Below, in pieces: positions 28,289 to 36,910 of a stretch of DNA of 60,105 bases. A model generated the notes under the pieces. It saw only the letters and a program-made list of their open reading frames with translations, made no database searches and was not told the DNA's origin. Numbering within the stretch: the first letter of the stretch is position 1; each line of letters opens with the position of its first letter. Source of the stretch: Desulfuromonadales bacterium (GTDB lineage Bacteria; Desulfobacterota; Desulfuromonadia; Desulfuromonadales; BM103). The stretch covers positions 1 to 60,105 of the forward strand of contig JACZKE010000049.1 in the NCBI GenBank assembly GCA_014860225.1, written 5' to 3'. Made by a program: the position numbers and the translations under genes.

Positions 28289-28387
28289 CTGAGGCTTCAG
28301 TATGGGGGATTAGTGGCAGATCTTCTCCACCATCTCAGATGTGGGAATTGACCTTACGATCACACAGACTCCCAGGTAGAATAAAAT

Positions 28388-28978
28388 CTACAATATCATC
28401 ATTTCTTTCTCGGCGTAAATCACGGCAAGTATCGTTGCAGGGCTCTCTCCATGACATGAAACAACATGCGGCAGATTTGAATCGTAATAGATTGAATCAC
28501 CGGGGTTCAGGACATCTGTATGATCCGCAAGCCTAACTTCAACCTGGCCTTCCAGCACAAAAATAATTTCTTCTCCGACATGCTGATTTGGTTCAACCTG
28601 AGATCCTTCAGCCGGAGCCAGAGTCACAAGAAAAGGCTCCATTTGTCTGTTTTGCTTCTGGTGACCAAGGGACTCATAGCTGTAGCCGCCGGTCTTACCG
28701 TCAGCGGAATTGAAACGGGACACCGTTTTTCTGTCAGTACTTCTAACGATGCAAAAAGGTGAATCTGCGCTATCTTCAAACAGCTCACCTAACGTAACCT
28801 GTAAAGCGTTTGCCAGACTGATGATATGCCCCAAAGGTGGAGAAACCTTATGATTTTCAATCTCCGCTATAATTGATTCCGATATCCCGGACTTTCTGGA
28901 AATCTCTTCTGCCGACATCGCCTTCTCGACCCTCAGGCTCTTGATTTTTTCTCCGATGTTGATGTTTTTGTCCGGCAT
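28388..28978 (-). CDS. XRE-family regulator with C-terminal cupin domain
   Basis: A 196-residue transcription factor. An XRE helix-turn-helix fills about 6-62 ('IKSLRVEKAMSAEEISRKSG', 'ISESIIAEIENHKVSPP'). A cupin domain fills about 115-190, with 'QHVGEEIIFVLEGQVEVRL' and 'LNPGDSIYYDSNLPHVV'. This pair resembles SutR/PuuR-type regulators that sense small metabolites. The ATG at 28978 has AAAGGAG 7 bases upstream, which decides against the longer frame to 29005. The gene is monocistronic; its target is unknown. Confidence 0.92.
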   Translation of the reverse strand: MPDKNINIGEKIKSLRVEKAMSAEEISRKSGISESIIAEIENHKVSPPLGHIISLANALQVTLGELFEDSADSPFCIVRSTDRKTVSRFNSADGKTGGYSYESLGHQKQNRQMEPFLVTLAPAEGSQVEPNQHVGEEIIFVLEGQVEVRLADHTDVLNPGDSIYYDSNLPHVVSCHGESPATILAVIYAEKEMMIL

Positions 28979-29274
28979 CTTTATCTCCTTTCGGTAGCTT
29001 GACATGACAGGTCTCTGCTTTCAGCAGGATTGGCACAGGTTAAATCACACCTCATCTCCTTGACCATCCTTTTGGCAAAGCAAAGCTGGTCAGCATAATG
29101 CCGACGGCAGTGGTTTGTTGTCTGTTAAACGTTGTCCTGTTCGCCCTAAGATCATTCCCCTCTTCAGTGGAACACATCGAAAACAACACATCAATCTACT
29201 CCAGAAATCCAGTCAGGTAAAGATTGACTTCCTTCCTGCATATCGACCGGCATGGCTGCAGATATGGATATTGG

Positions 29275-29313
29275 GCTAGCAGCCGGCTCATGGATAGTCC
29301 AACAGACTGCTAG
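29275..29313. repeat. Partial second copy of the 5287-5455 MITE-like element
   Basis: These 39 bases match the right end of the element at 5287-5455 (GCAGCCGGCTCATGGATAGT, then the terminal repeat), with few changes. The left half is absent, so this is a solo end. It lies in the 363-base gap between the cupin regulator and the response regulator; I see no other gene in that gap. Confidence 0.65.
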
Positions 29314-29341
29314 AGGACAAAAACATGGGGAATTATTGACA

Positions 29342-29731
29342 TTATACCGACATGAGAATCCGAACCATTGAGACAAGTCTTTTCTTGTCAGCCTTTGAGA
29401 AGTAAGCCACACATCCATGTTTGCGTGCTTCTTCTTTGTTGATTCTTTCAGTAGTCAACATAATAACCGGGGTAAATTTGTTGGCCTTGTTCCTCTCCCG
29501 CACATAGTCAGCCAGATCAAATCCGCTCATCCCCGGCATTTTGAGATCCGTGATAATCAGATCAAACTGGTTACTGAAACAGGTCTCATCCCGGACCGGG
29601 TCTTCCAGGATCTCAACAGCCACCTCTCCGGATTCCGCTGTAACAATAACGTAGTCTTCGGCAAAAGAGTCGGACAACTGAGCAAGGACAACCGGGCTAT
29701 CATCTACGACCAGGATTCTTTTCATGCCCAT
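29342..29731 (-). CDS. Stand-alone response regulator receiver (CheY-like)
   Basis: A 129-residue single receiver domain. The acidic pair is in 'ILVVDDSPVV' near 5-14, the phospho-Asp is in 'LIITDLKMPGMSG' near 62, and the switch Thr/Ser and Lys region is 'PVIMLTTE' then 'FSKADKKRLV'. It has no output domain, so it probably acts by protein contact, as CheY or Spo0F do. A possible second start lies two codons in (29725). It stands away from the che operon and from the hybrid kinase, so its partner kinase is not evident. Confidence 0.93.
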   Translation of the reverse strand: MGMKRILVVDDSPVVLAQLSDSFAEDYVIVTAESGEVAVEILEDPVRDETCFSNQFDLIITDLKMPGMSGFDLADYVRERNKANKFTPVIMLTTERINKEEARKHGCVAYFSKADKKRLVSMVRILMSV

Positions 29732-29914
29732 CGATAAAAGCTCATCGAATTAAGTAAGTGACAATTGAACGTGCCGAGGTCAGCCTGTCTACCTAAAATT
29801 ACAATAATATCAGAAATAAGACCATGGGCGAGACCTTTTTCACTATCATCCCTGCATGAATCTGTTCCAGGGATTGACAGCTTCGGCACCCTGCAAATGC
29901 ACTGATCTTAATAT

Positions 29915-29951
29915 AAAAAAAGCCCCACGGCCAGGAGGGGGACCGTGGGGC
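29915..29951 (-). terminator. Rho-independent terminator after the LolA-like gene
   Basis: GCCCCACGG (29922-29930) pairs perfectly with CCGTGGGGC (29943-29951). On the minus strand the stem is followed by seven T (29921-29915). It ends minus-strand transcripts from the LolA-like gene; the same hairpin also heads the plus-strand leader described next. Confidence 0.75.
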
Positions 29952-29986
29952 AACGTGTTTTGGGTTTTTCTTAGGAGGAGAAAAAA

Positions 29987-30130
29987 ATGGAGCAACATCT
30001 TTTGTTTGTATATATTACCGGCTTAGTCAGGAATGTCAACAAAAAATCGCGCGCTCCTGCTGGCCGGCGTTTTTTTGAAAACGCATGTTCTCAAAAGAAA
30101 CGGCTCATACATAGGACGACAGACACTTAG
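29987..30130 (+). other. Possible 47-codon ORF with canonical ribosome site; likely remnant or leader
   Basis: TTAGGAGGAG lies 6 bases before an ATG (29987) in a purine-rich context, one of the best ribosome sites in the window. The frame runs 47 codons to TAG at 30130 and overlaps the convergent LolA-like gene end by 4 bases. After about 13 residues ('MEQHLLFVYITGL') the composition turns basic and unlike a protein. I recognise no family. It may be the surviving 5' end of a deleted gene or a regulatory leader. The rest of the gap 29732-30126 holds only the terminator hairpin. Confidence 0.25.
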
Positions 30131-30951
30131 AAGCCCATCTCCTCGCCGGTTGGTCGGACCACCTGAACGTCCGGTGGTACGCTAAAGTCAAAGGTCGTCT
30201 CCGGGATGCCGAGATTAACCTGCAAGTTGCCGAATTCGATGGTCGTGCTGTTGCCATTGGGATCATAGACTGCGGTTGACAAGATTGGAAACCGGAGATC
30301 GCTCTGGCTGCCCTCGTTGCCGGGAACGGTCAGGGGGATCTCGGACTGTACCTTCTGCTCGCGCCTCTGGTAGGCCTCAACAGCATTGCGATCGACCACC
30401 ATAACCAGTCGGCTGATCAGCGGAGAGGCCTGACGTGGTGTCAGTTCGAGGATGTAGTTACCGTCGGTATCCTTGTTCGGTGTGGCCCAGCTGATCTGGA
30501 AATCCCGCGAGAGGTTGCCGAGCCCGGTGATGAAGGTCATCGGATCGTCCTGACGGGCCTGCTTGACCATTGCAATATCCGACTGAATGACCTGGTTGTT
30601 CTCCGGAAGGTAGACCGACAACGTCTTGTTGTCGGAAACAATTTCCTGGTTGGTGGGTTGATTGTACTGCCAGCGGAATTTAACAACCGGGGCTGCCTGA
30701 TCCTTCCGATAGTCAAAGGCAACTTCAACACGACCGTTAGCACGCTGCAGGCGGTCGAGTGATGCGATCATCGATTCCTGAACAAAGTCAGCGGAGTAGT
30801 CGTAGATTCTAAATTCTTTATCGGTTTCCTCCTGGAACGGGGTCTCCAGGGTGCGCGTGACCTCGCTGAGGGATGCGGCCCATGCGGGAGTCGCCGCGAG
30901 TGCCAGGAAAAGGCCCAGGCACAATGTCGAGATAAAGCTCCGGTTTGTCAT
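30127..30951 (-). CDS. LolA-like outer-membrane lipoprotein carrier protein
   Basis: A 274-residue exported protein with a signal peptide ending 'AATPAWA' near residue 25. The mature part is a LolA/LolB-fold-like beta domain: 'RIYDYSADFVQESM' near 50 and 'RANGRVEVAFDYRKDQA' near 75 correspond to the LolA region in which lipid-modified substrates induce membrane stress. It is longer than E. coli LolA (about 200), and I do not see all LolA-specific residues, so it may be a lipid carrier for another envelope component. The start at 30951 has an AGGAG site. Confidence 0.7.
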   Translation of the reverse strand: MTNRSFISTLCLGLFLALAATPAWAASLSEVTRTLETPFQEETDKEFRIYDYSADFVQESMIASLDRLQRANGRVEVAFDYRKDQAAPVVKFRWQYNQPTNQEIVSDNKTLSVYLPENNQVIQSDIAMVKQARQDDPMTFITGLGNLSRDFQISWATPNKDTDGNYILELTPRQASPLISRLVMVVDRNAVEAYQRREQKVQSEIPLTVPGNEGSQSDLRFPILSTAVYDPNGNSTTIEFGNLQVNLGIPETTFDFSVPPDVQVVRPTGEEMGF

Positions 30952-31125
30952 TACAGGCTCCTCAAACAACCAGCCAACAGGCTGATTTAGAATGGATCTC
31001 AAAGGGACTTAATCATCATGGGCACAGTAAACCATCATATCCCCGGTAGCAAGATCAAACGCTGGCGTGGGGTCGAGGTTGCCGCCGGTGCACAAGTGAT
31101 GTAAAGTTGGCCGATATAGACTTGA

Positions 31126-31749
31126 TCAACCAGGAGGTTCTCCAATAGCATCAAGGAAAATGTCGAGGGTCAGCGGATCGGGAAGCAGAAAGAAATGGCC
31201 TTTAATGGCAAGGCCCTGATCCCGGTCACCGCTGAAATCGGTTTCCACCATCAGGGCCATGTCTCCGGATTTTCTCAACTCGATCAAAACGTAATCGACC
31301 ACGGCCCCAGCCATGTCATAAGCCAGCAGGGGCACCGAGGGAATCAGGGTTTTGTTAAGCAGATTACCGAGTGCGCTGAGATATGCCGACGCAAGGATGT
31401 TGCCAACTTCTTTCAAGGCAGAGACGGTTTCCGCGTTCATGATCAGAGCTTTTTTTTGGCGACCAAGCAGGCTGCAGAGAAGGCGATGGGCACTCTCCTT
31501 GGGAAAAAGCAGCATGATGCTGCCGCGGGCATCGCCGAGAATCTGCAGAGTAATGCCGACCATCAGTCTCTCGGCTCCACCGAGATGACCTGAAACCTTA
31601 CTGATTTCGGTGATCGTGACATGCGGAACCTGCAGATAGACAGTCTGGCCGATCATTTGCGAGAGAGCGGTGGCAGCATGACCCATGCCGATATTACTGA
31701 TCTCCTTTAAAGCGTCGAGTTGGGTGTTGCTCAGCTCACGAAAGGGCAT
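31126..31749 (-). CDS. cheC: CheC-type chemotaxis phosphatase
   Basis: A 207-residue CheC/CheX/FliY-family protein that dephosphorylates CheY-P. Two copies of the family motif with its Glu/Asn pair are visible: 'LKEISNIGMGHAATALSQM' near 12-30 and 'KEVGNILASAYLSALGNLL' near 112-130. The start at 31749 (ATG) overlaps the end of cheA by 14 bases; the open frame extends to 31794 but only by running further into cheA. It replaces CheZ in this operon. No cheD is present here to regulate it. Confidence 0.93.
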   Translation of the reverse strand: MPFRELSNTQLDALKEISNIGMGHAATALSQMIGQTVYLQVPHVTITEISKVSGHLGGAERLMVGITLQILGDARGSIMLLFPKESAHRLLCSLLGRQKKALIMNAETVSALKEVGNILASAYLSALGNLLNKTLIPSVPLLAYDMAGAVVDYVLIELRKSGDMALMVETDFSGDRDQGLAIKGHFFLLPDPLTLDIFLDAIGEPPG

Positions 31750-33649
31750 CAAATTCTCCAGGACAATCGTTTGTGAAAAGTTGACCGTCCTCAATCAACG
31801 ACTGTGGATCGATGATGAAAACGACTTGGCCATCCCCTTCCACGGTTGCTCCACTCAGACCGGTCAAGAGGTTCAGGGGAAAACCGAGACTTTTAACAAA
31901 AGCCTCGCGTTGTCCTAGAAAGCGGTCCACTTGCAGGCCGACACGTCGACCCTGAATTTCGATCAGGACCACCCATGTGGTTTCTCCTGCAGCGACTTCC
32001 GGCAAGCCGAGAGCTTCTGCAAGCGAATAAAGGTTGACAACTTCTTCACCGAGACGAAAAACCCGTTTCTGTCCGGAGTTCCTAATTTCGCTGGTCGGTA
32101 AATCCAGGGTGCGTTGCACGCGGGAGATTGGCATGGCCAATGGCTGGCCGGCACAATTGACCAGCAAAATTTTGATGATGGCAATGGAAAGGGGCAACCG
32201 CATCTGGAAGCGAGAGCCCTGGCCGGGCGAAGAGAGGATCTCCAGAGTCCCGCCGAGCTTACTGACCGCTGCCTTGACCACATCCATGCCCACACCCCGG
32301 CCGGAGATTTCTGTAATCTCTTCAGCAGTGGAAAAGCCTGGTTGACAGACCAGCATCAGGGCATCACGATCGCTTAAAGCGGTTGCCTGGGGAGACGTCA
32401 GCAGGCCCCGGTCCACGGCTTTCTGGCGTAAAGGTTCAGGATCCATGCCTTTCCCGTTGTCAGCGACCTCAATCAGGACGAGATCTTTTTCCCGAAGGGC
32501 CGAAACTGCCACGATGCCTTCTTTTTCAATGCCGTGATCCACGGCATTGCGTACAAGGTGTACCAGTGGAGCAGTAACTTCCTCAAGGATCGCACGATCA
32601 ATGCCGACCTCGCCACCAGTCAGGTGAAGAGTGACTTTTTTACCGGTTTTGCGGCTCAGATCGCGGACGATGCGAGGTAGACGTCCGGTAATGTTTTCCA
32701 ACGGCATCAGGCGGGCCTGAAGAACATGGTGATACAGATCATCAATCAAACGGCTGGTTTGACTGAGCGTCTGCGTCAGTTGGTTCCAGTCGCGACCAGC
32801 GGTGGCGGTGTTAAGCAGATAACGGTTCGTGATCAATTCTCCGCTCAGGTTGACAAACTGGTCAAGCAGGTCAGTACGCACGCGAATGGTGTGAGTTCCT
32901 TCATCGCGATCACCGCCTTCCTGTATGCGGCGGTCGTCGATAAAGCGCACCTTAACAACCCCGCTGATCCGTAGCAGGGCCTCCTCGATAAGCATCCTGT
33001 TTAGCGAGGTACGCAACCAGGCATGAATTTGCTGGCAGGGTGCGCCACTGCGCAGTGTAGACAAGTCCGGCTTGCTCGACATCAGCACGCCGGATTTTTC
33101 CAGCTCACGCAGGATCAGGATGCCGCGAGCTGCTGAAGCCGGAGTATCTTCGGCCAGATCAACCAGCACCTGGAAAACGTTCGCTTCTACTACAACTGTA
33201 CTCGCTTCGGGCTCTTGCTCTATTGCTGCGGCAAGCGAGCATTCTCCCTGATTGTCTTTCGGTGTTTCTGCAACCTGAATGGGCTTCCCATGAGGCGTTT
33301 CGGCCAGGAAGACGTCAATTGATCTCTCCGACTGGTTGGACTGCAGGTCGTCCAGGAGTCCATCGAGAAGATCGATACCGGCCAGGAGATAGTCGACTGT
33401 CGAAGACGGTACTTCGCCAGAGTCGCGGAAACCGTCAAGCAGGTCTTCAAGATGATGAGACAGCTGTGCGGTTCGATCGAAGCCCATGGTTGCCGCCATG
33501 CCTTTGATCGAGTGCGCTTCACGGAAAAGGGCGTCAATTGTCTCCCGGTTGCCTGGTTTTTGCTCCAGAGTGACGACCAGTTGGTTGAGGTTATTGATGT
33601 GTTCCCGGGTTTCGCTTAAGAAAAGCCCCCGGTACTGGGACATGTCCAT
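31736..33649 (-). CDS. cheA: Chemotaxis histidine kinase CheA
   Basis: A 637-residue CheA. The P1 Hpt domain has phospho-His46 in 'FREAHSIKGMAATMG'. A second small domain (about 155-245) may be a degenerate P2. Dimerisation begins near 255 ('FVNLSGELITNRYLLN'). The HATPase has its N-box in 'LVRNAVDHGIE' and G boxes in 'VADNGKGMD' and 'EISGRGVGMDVVKAAV'. A CheW-like P5 domain ends the protein. It autophosphorylates in receptor arrays and passes phosphate to CheY. It sits between cheY and cheC on one transcript. Confidence 0.95.
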   Translation of the reverse strand: MDMSQYRGLFLSETREHINNLNQLVVTLEQKPGNRETIDALFREAHSIKGMAATMGFDRTAQLSHHLEDLLDGFRDSGEVPSSTVDYLLAGIDLLDGLLDDLQSNQSERSIDVFLAETPHGKPIQVAETPKDNQGECSLAAAIEQEPEASTVVVEANVFQVLVDLAEDTPASAARGILILRELEKSGVLMSSKPDLSTLRSGAPCQQIHAWLRTSLNRMLIEEALLRISGVVKVRFIDDRRIQEGGDRDEGTHTIRVRTDLLDQFVNLSGELITNRYLLNTATAGRDWNQLTQTLSQTSRLIDDLYHHVLQARLMPLENITGRLPRIVRDLSRKTGKKVTLHLTGGEVGIDRAILEEVTAPLVHLVRNAVDHGIEKEGIVAVSALREKDLVLIEVADNGKGMDPEPLRQKAVDRGLLTSPQATALSDRDALMLVCQPGFSTAEEITEISGRGVGMDVVKAAVSKLGGTLEILSSPGQGSRFQMRLPLSIAIIKILLVNCAGQPLAMPISRVQRTLDLPTSEIRNSGQKRVFRLGEEVVNLYSLAEALGLPEVAAGETTWVVLIEIQGRRVGLQVDRFLGQREAFVKSLGFPLNLLTGLSGATVEGDGQVVFIIDPQSLIEDGQLFTNDCPGEFDALS

Positions 33650-33672
33650 AAGGGTTTCCGAATACCTGGCCT

Positions 33673-34032
33673 TTATCCTGTAATCCGTCTGACAATTTCA
33701 AGCACATTGCCTTGCTTGAACGGCTTGACGATAAAATCTTTTGCACCCGCTTCCACCGCCTCGAGGACCAGTGAGTCCTGGCCAAGGGCGCTGACCATCA
33801 CCACGCACGCATCCGGGTCACTGGCCATAATCTCCTGCAGTGCCTCGATGCCGCTCTTTTTGGGCATGACAATATCCATGGTCACCAGATCCGGCCTGGT
33901 TTCCTGATACAGCCCAAGAGCCACTTCACCATTGTCCGCTTCAGCAACCACCTCAAAGCCTGCATGGACGAAAATATCCTTGAGCATGTTACGCATAAAA
34001 AGCGCATCATCGACGACCATCACCCGTAAAGC
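33673..34032 (-). CDS. cheY: Chemotaxis response regulator CheY
   Basis: A 119-residue single receiver domain. 'VMVVDDALFMRNML' gives the acidic pocket, 'LVTMDIVMPKKSG' the phospho-Asp near 52, 'VVMVSALGQDS' the switch Ser, and 'DFIVKPF' the conserved Lys. The start at 34032 follows AGGAG. It is encoded 23 bases before cheA, and a dispersed repeat separates it from cheW upstream. The sequence is close to the CheY-like regulators of alternative chemosensory systems, so its output could be motility or another process. Confidence 0.93.
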   Translation of the reverse strand, partial: ALRVMVVDDALFMRNMLKDIFVHAGFEVVAEADNGEVALGLYQETRPDLVTMDIVMPKKSGIEALQEIMASDPDACVVMVSALGQDSLVLEAVEAGAKDFIVKPFKQGNVLEIVRRITG

Positions 34033-34066
34033 CATAACTGTCTCCTGTTTACTATACATAGGCTTG

Positions 34067-34241
34067 TTTTCGTCTGGAAATGGCCCTTTTCCACAATCTC
34101 TGCGTCAATCGGCGGATTTGATTGTGCGGCGTAAAGGACTACGCCTCCGCTCAAATCCTTGATTTCCTTGACCTTGCGAAAAATTGCTCGTTTCCAAATC
34201 GAAAATAACGCGTGTGCCATCCGGAGTTTCCGGATGGGCAC
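34067..34241 (-). repeat. Dispersed structured repeat, copy 2 (inside the che operon)
   Basis: Reverse-strand copy of the repeat also found at 19239 and 59932. It carries the GGCGTA-TACGCC hairpin in its core. At 34214-34241 it has a strong hairpin in which GTGCCATCCGGA pairs with TCCGGATGGGCAC over 12 bp with one bulge. It lies between cheW and cheY, ending 3 bases before the cheW stop, so it is transcribed within the operon. Confidence 0.75.
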
Positions 34242-34244
34242 AAG

Positions 34245-34664
34245 CTAAATTGATTGATTGTTTAACAGCTCAATGACTTCATTCGTATCGAGCAGGTTGA
34301 TCGTCATCTCATCCAGGTTGGCCACGCCGCGGACAACCTTGACCCCGGCGCTTGACGGTGATGACTGCAATTCCGAAAGATCAAGGTTGACGATTCTATG
34401 GATGCTGCCGACTGTTAAAACCAGCGATTTGAATTGCGGAGTCAGAACCACCCACCGATGATCGCGCTTTTCTCCCGGAAAGCCGAGCAGAGCCGACAGG
34501 TCAATCACGGCGAGGACCTGGCTGTGGAAGTTGATGGCGCCGACGAGAGCTCCCTCAGCCCGCGGAACATAGTAAAGAGGAGGGTCTTCAACGATCTCCT
34601 GGATCGCACTGATCTCCAGACCGTAAATGTCTTCTCCGAGTGTGAAAAGCAGGGTCAGCGTCAT
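34245..34664 (-). CDS. cheW: Chemotaxis coupling protein CheW
   Basis: A 139-residue CheW-domain protein that links receptors to CheA. 'LFTLGEDIYGLEISAIQEIV' forms the first strand block, and 'YYVPRAEGALVGAINFHSQV' followed by 'AVIDLSALLG' is the standard core. It lies between the MCP and cheY genes. Length and fold features are normal for the family. Confidence 0.94.
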   Translation of the reverse strand: MTLTLLFTLGEDIYGLEISAIQEIVEDPPLYYVPRAEGALVGAINFHSQVLAVIDLSALLGFPGEKRDHRWVVLTPQFKSLVLTVGSIHRIVNLDLSELQSSPSSAGVKVVRGVANLDEMTINLLDTNEVIELLNNQSI

Positions 34665-34673
34665 GACTCAGCC

Positions 34674-35942
34674 TTACTCTTCCTTGACCAGTTTGAATCG
34701 CTTGACGATCTGAAGCATTGACTCGGACATAGTGGACAGGTTTTGAGCCGACAGCGCTAACCCTTCCATGGAGGCGGACTGCTTCTGCGTGGTCGCCGAA
34801 ACCTGCTCGGTTGCCGCTGCGTTGTCGGAAACGACCTTGTCGATTTCGTCAATTGCCCGGGTGATCTGTTCGGCACTGGAGATCTGCTGTGCTGTCAGCT
34901 CGGCGATGTTGGTGGCCTTGGACCGGGTGACCTCGGCATTCTGGGTGATCTGCGAGAACGCATGGTTGGTCCGATCGACCGCTTCCCGGCCAATCTCCAT
35001 TTCCTCAATCACCTGTCCCATCGAGGACTGTACCAGATGGCCTTCGGTGCGAATACCTTCCACCAGAGCGGTTATCTCGTTGGCAGAGATAGTGGTCGAA
35101 TCGGCCAACTTGCGGATTTCCTCGGCGACCACGGTAAAACCGCGACCGTATTCACCGGCACGGGCTGCTTCGATCGTGGCGTTGAGGGCGAGCAGATTGG
35201 TTTTTTGGGCAACCCCATTGATAACTTCAACGAACTTACTGATTCTCTGTAACTGGCCAATAAAATTGAACATCTGCTGGCTGCTGCTCTGCGCTTCGGC
35301 GAGGACCTGGCGGATGCTGTCGAGACTGGCACCGGCCAGTTCACTACCACTCCTGGCCGTATCCACGGTCTGGTGGGCCGATTCAGCAACCTTGCTTGCC
35401 GCAGTAGCGACCTGATTGATCGACCTGGCCACGTCGTTGAAGATGCGCTTCGATTTCTCTACCATCTCTGCCTGGGTTTCAGCTCCCCTGTTGATCTGAT
35501 TAACGGTGTGGGCAACCTCCTGGGCTGAAGCGGAGACCTCCTGTGATGTGCTGGAGAGGTTCTGCGCCGAGCCAGCAACCTTAAAAGCTATACCGCGGAT
35601 ATCACCGACCAGGGCGCGCAGGCTCTCCTGGATATGATTCATGGACTTTGCCAGATCACTCGTTTCATCCGGGAAGCGGCCTTCTTTCAGTTGAATCGTT
35701 TCGGATAGATTCCCCTGACTGATCTGATCGCCAACCGAGGTCAGACGACGGATATTTGCGGCGAACGCCCGGGAAAAAACCGCACCGATGATCAATCCGA
35801 CCACAAGGGCGCAGGCAACGCTAAAAAACTGCTGGAATTCCGGCGGGATTTGCAGATAAGGAACCGCCAGATTGACGATGACTCCCGAAACCACCACCAC
35901 GAGAAAACCGACGATAAACTTATAACTGATTTCGACGCGCAT
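34674..35942 (-). CDS. Methyl-accepting chemotaxis protein of the che operon
   Basis: A 422-residue receptor. Two N-terminal helices (about 8-28 and 38-58) are joined by a very short external loop, followed by a HAMP domain (about 58-110) and a long signalling coiled coil. The tip is canonical: '[20 protein letters not shown]' near 260-280. With almost no periplasmic domain and no cytoplasmic sensor module, it must sense through the membrane, through HAMP, or through a partner. No CheR-tethering C-terminal pentapeptide is present. It is encoded between cheR and cheW and presumably forms arrays with this CheA/CheW. Confidence 0.94.
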   Translation of the reverse strand: MRVEISYKFIVGFLVVVVSGVIVNLAVPYLQIPPEFQQFFSVACALVVGLIIGAVFSRAFAANIRRLTSVGDQISQGNLSETIQLKEGRFPDETSDLAKSMNHIQESLRALVGDIRGIAFKVAGSAQNLSSTSQEVSASAQEVAHTVNQINRGAETQAEMVEKSKRIFNDVARSINQVATAASKVAESAHQTVDTARSGSELAGASLDSIRQVLAEAQSSSQQMFNFIGQLQRISKFVEVINGVAQKTNLLALNATIEAARAGEYGRGFTVVAEEIRKLADSTTISANEITALVEGIRTEGHLVQSSMGQVIEEMEIGREAVDRTNHAFSQITQNAEVTRSKATNIAELTAQQISSAEQITRAIDEIDKVVSDNAAATEQVSATTQKQSASMEGLALSAQNLSTMSESMLQIVKRFKLVKEE

Positions 35943-36025
35943 GATTCCACTCCTTACCGGGCAGACATCTCCAGGCTTTTTACGAGCCGCAGACAGGACT
36001 CTGGAAATTTTTCCGGGCCGGTCTC

Positions 36026-36892
36026 CTAAATGGCAGGTATGGAGACGGGTACGGCGTTACGCCGGTAGATCCTTTCTACAGGAAATTCAGCATGATAATA
36101 GCAGCGTATGTTGTCGGTCATGGTTTCAGACCGGCCCAGGACCAGAGCTCCATGTTCCGGCAGGGCCGCCGCAAAGCGTGACAAAATGCGTTCCTGCTCC
36201 TGTCGCGTAAAATAGATCATCACGTTGCGACAAAGGATCAGGTCCGCAGCAGGGTATTCATTGGCAGTCATGATATTGTGGCGTAGAAATTCGACTTTGT
36301 TGCGTACACACTCTATGAGACGATAGCGTCCATTCTCAGCGCGAAAATATCTTGAGATGACCTCTGGTGGCACTTCTTTCATACGGGTGACATCAAAATG
36401 TCCGGATCGAGCTGTCTCCAGAACGGGATTGCTGATGTCTGTCGCCAGTATGCGAATGTCCAGATCGGTTGCTGCCAGGTCGTCAACCAGCATAGCCAGG
36501 GAATAAGGCTCCTCACCGGATGCGCAGCCGGCGCTCCAGAGTGTCAGCCTGGTACGCTTGGCCGTGCGGACCCGCTGACAAAGATCCGGCAGAATTCTCT
36601 GTTCGAGAATCCGGAAGATGCCCGGGTTGCGGAAGAATTGAGAAACATGGATGGAGAGGGTCGCCAGCAAGGTGTCCAGCTCATCCCGGTCCATTTCCAG
36701 TCGCTTGAGATAGGATGCAAAATTGGCGACCTTGCAGAGTCGCAGACGTTTGGCAATCCGTCGTCGGATACAGCGGTCCTTGTACTGGCCAAGATCGAAC
36801 TGTCGCCGGTCGCGCAGGAGCTCCCTGATCGCCGTGAATTCATCGTCGGAAAGTTCTTCACTCGTCAATGGCTGGGCGGTTGGCTCAGTCAT
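36026..36892 (-). CDS. cheR: Chemotaxis protein methyltransferase CheR
   Basis: A 288-residue SAM-dependent methyltransferase that methylates receptor Glu residues. A small N-terminal helical domain (about 10-75) precedes the Rossmann domain with '[18 protein letters not shown]' near 118-135 and '[20 protein letters not shown]' near 215-235, the family signatures. It is the first che gene of the minus-strand operon, 18 bases downstream of thiL. No cheB methylesterase gene is found in the window. Confidence 0.95.
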   Translation of the reverse strand: MTEPTAQPLTSEELSDDEFTAIRELLRDRRQFDLGQYKDRCIRRRIAKRLRLCKVANFASYLKRLEMDRDELDTLLATLSIHVSQFFRNPGIFRILEQRILPDLCQRVRTAKRTRLTLWSAGCASGEEPYSLAMLVDDLAATDLDIRILATDISNPVLETARSGHFDVTRMKEVPPEVISRYFRAENGRYRLIECVRNKVEFLRHNIMTANEYPAADLILCRNVMIYFTRQEQERILSRFAAALPEHGALVLGRSETMTDNIRCYYHAEFPVERIYRRNAVPVSIPAI

Positions 36893-36910
36893 TCTGCCTC
36901 AAAAATGCCT

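Noticed and set aside
34020-34241. 73-codon frame containing FRKVKEIKDLSGG, also open in the other repeat copies
   Set aside because: It lies across the repeat, lacks a ribosome site, and most differences between copies change the residue, so the sequence is better explained as a structured repeat.
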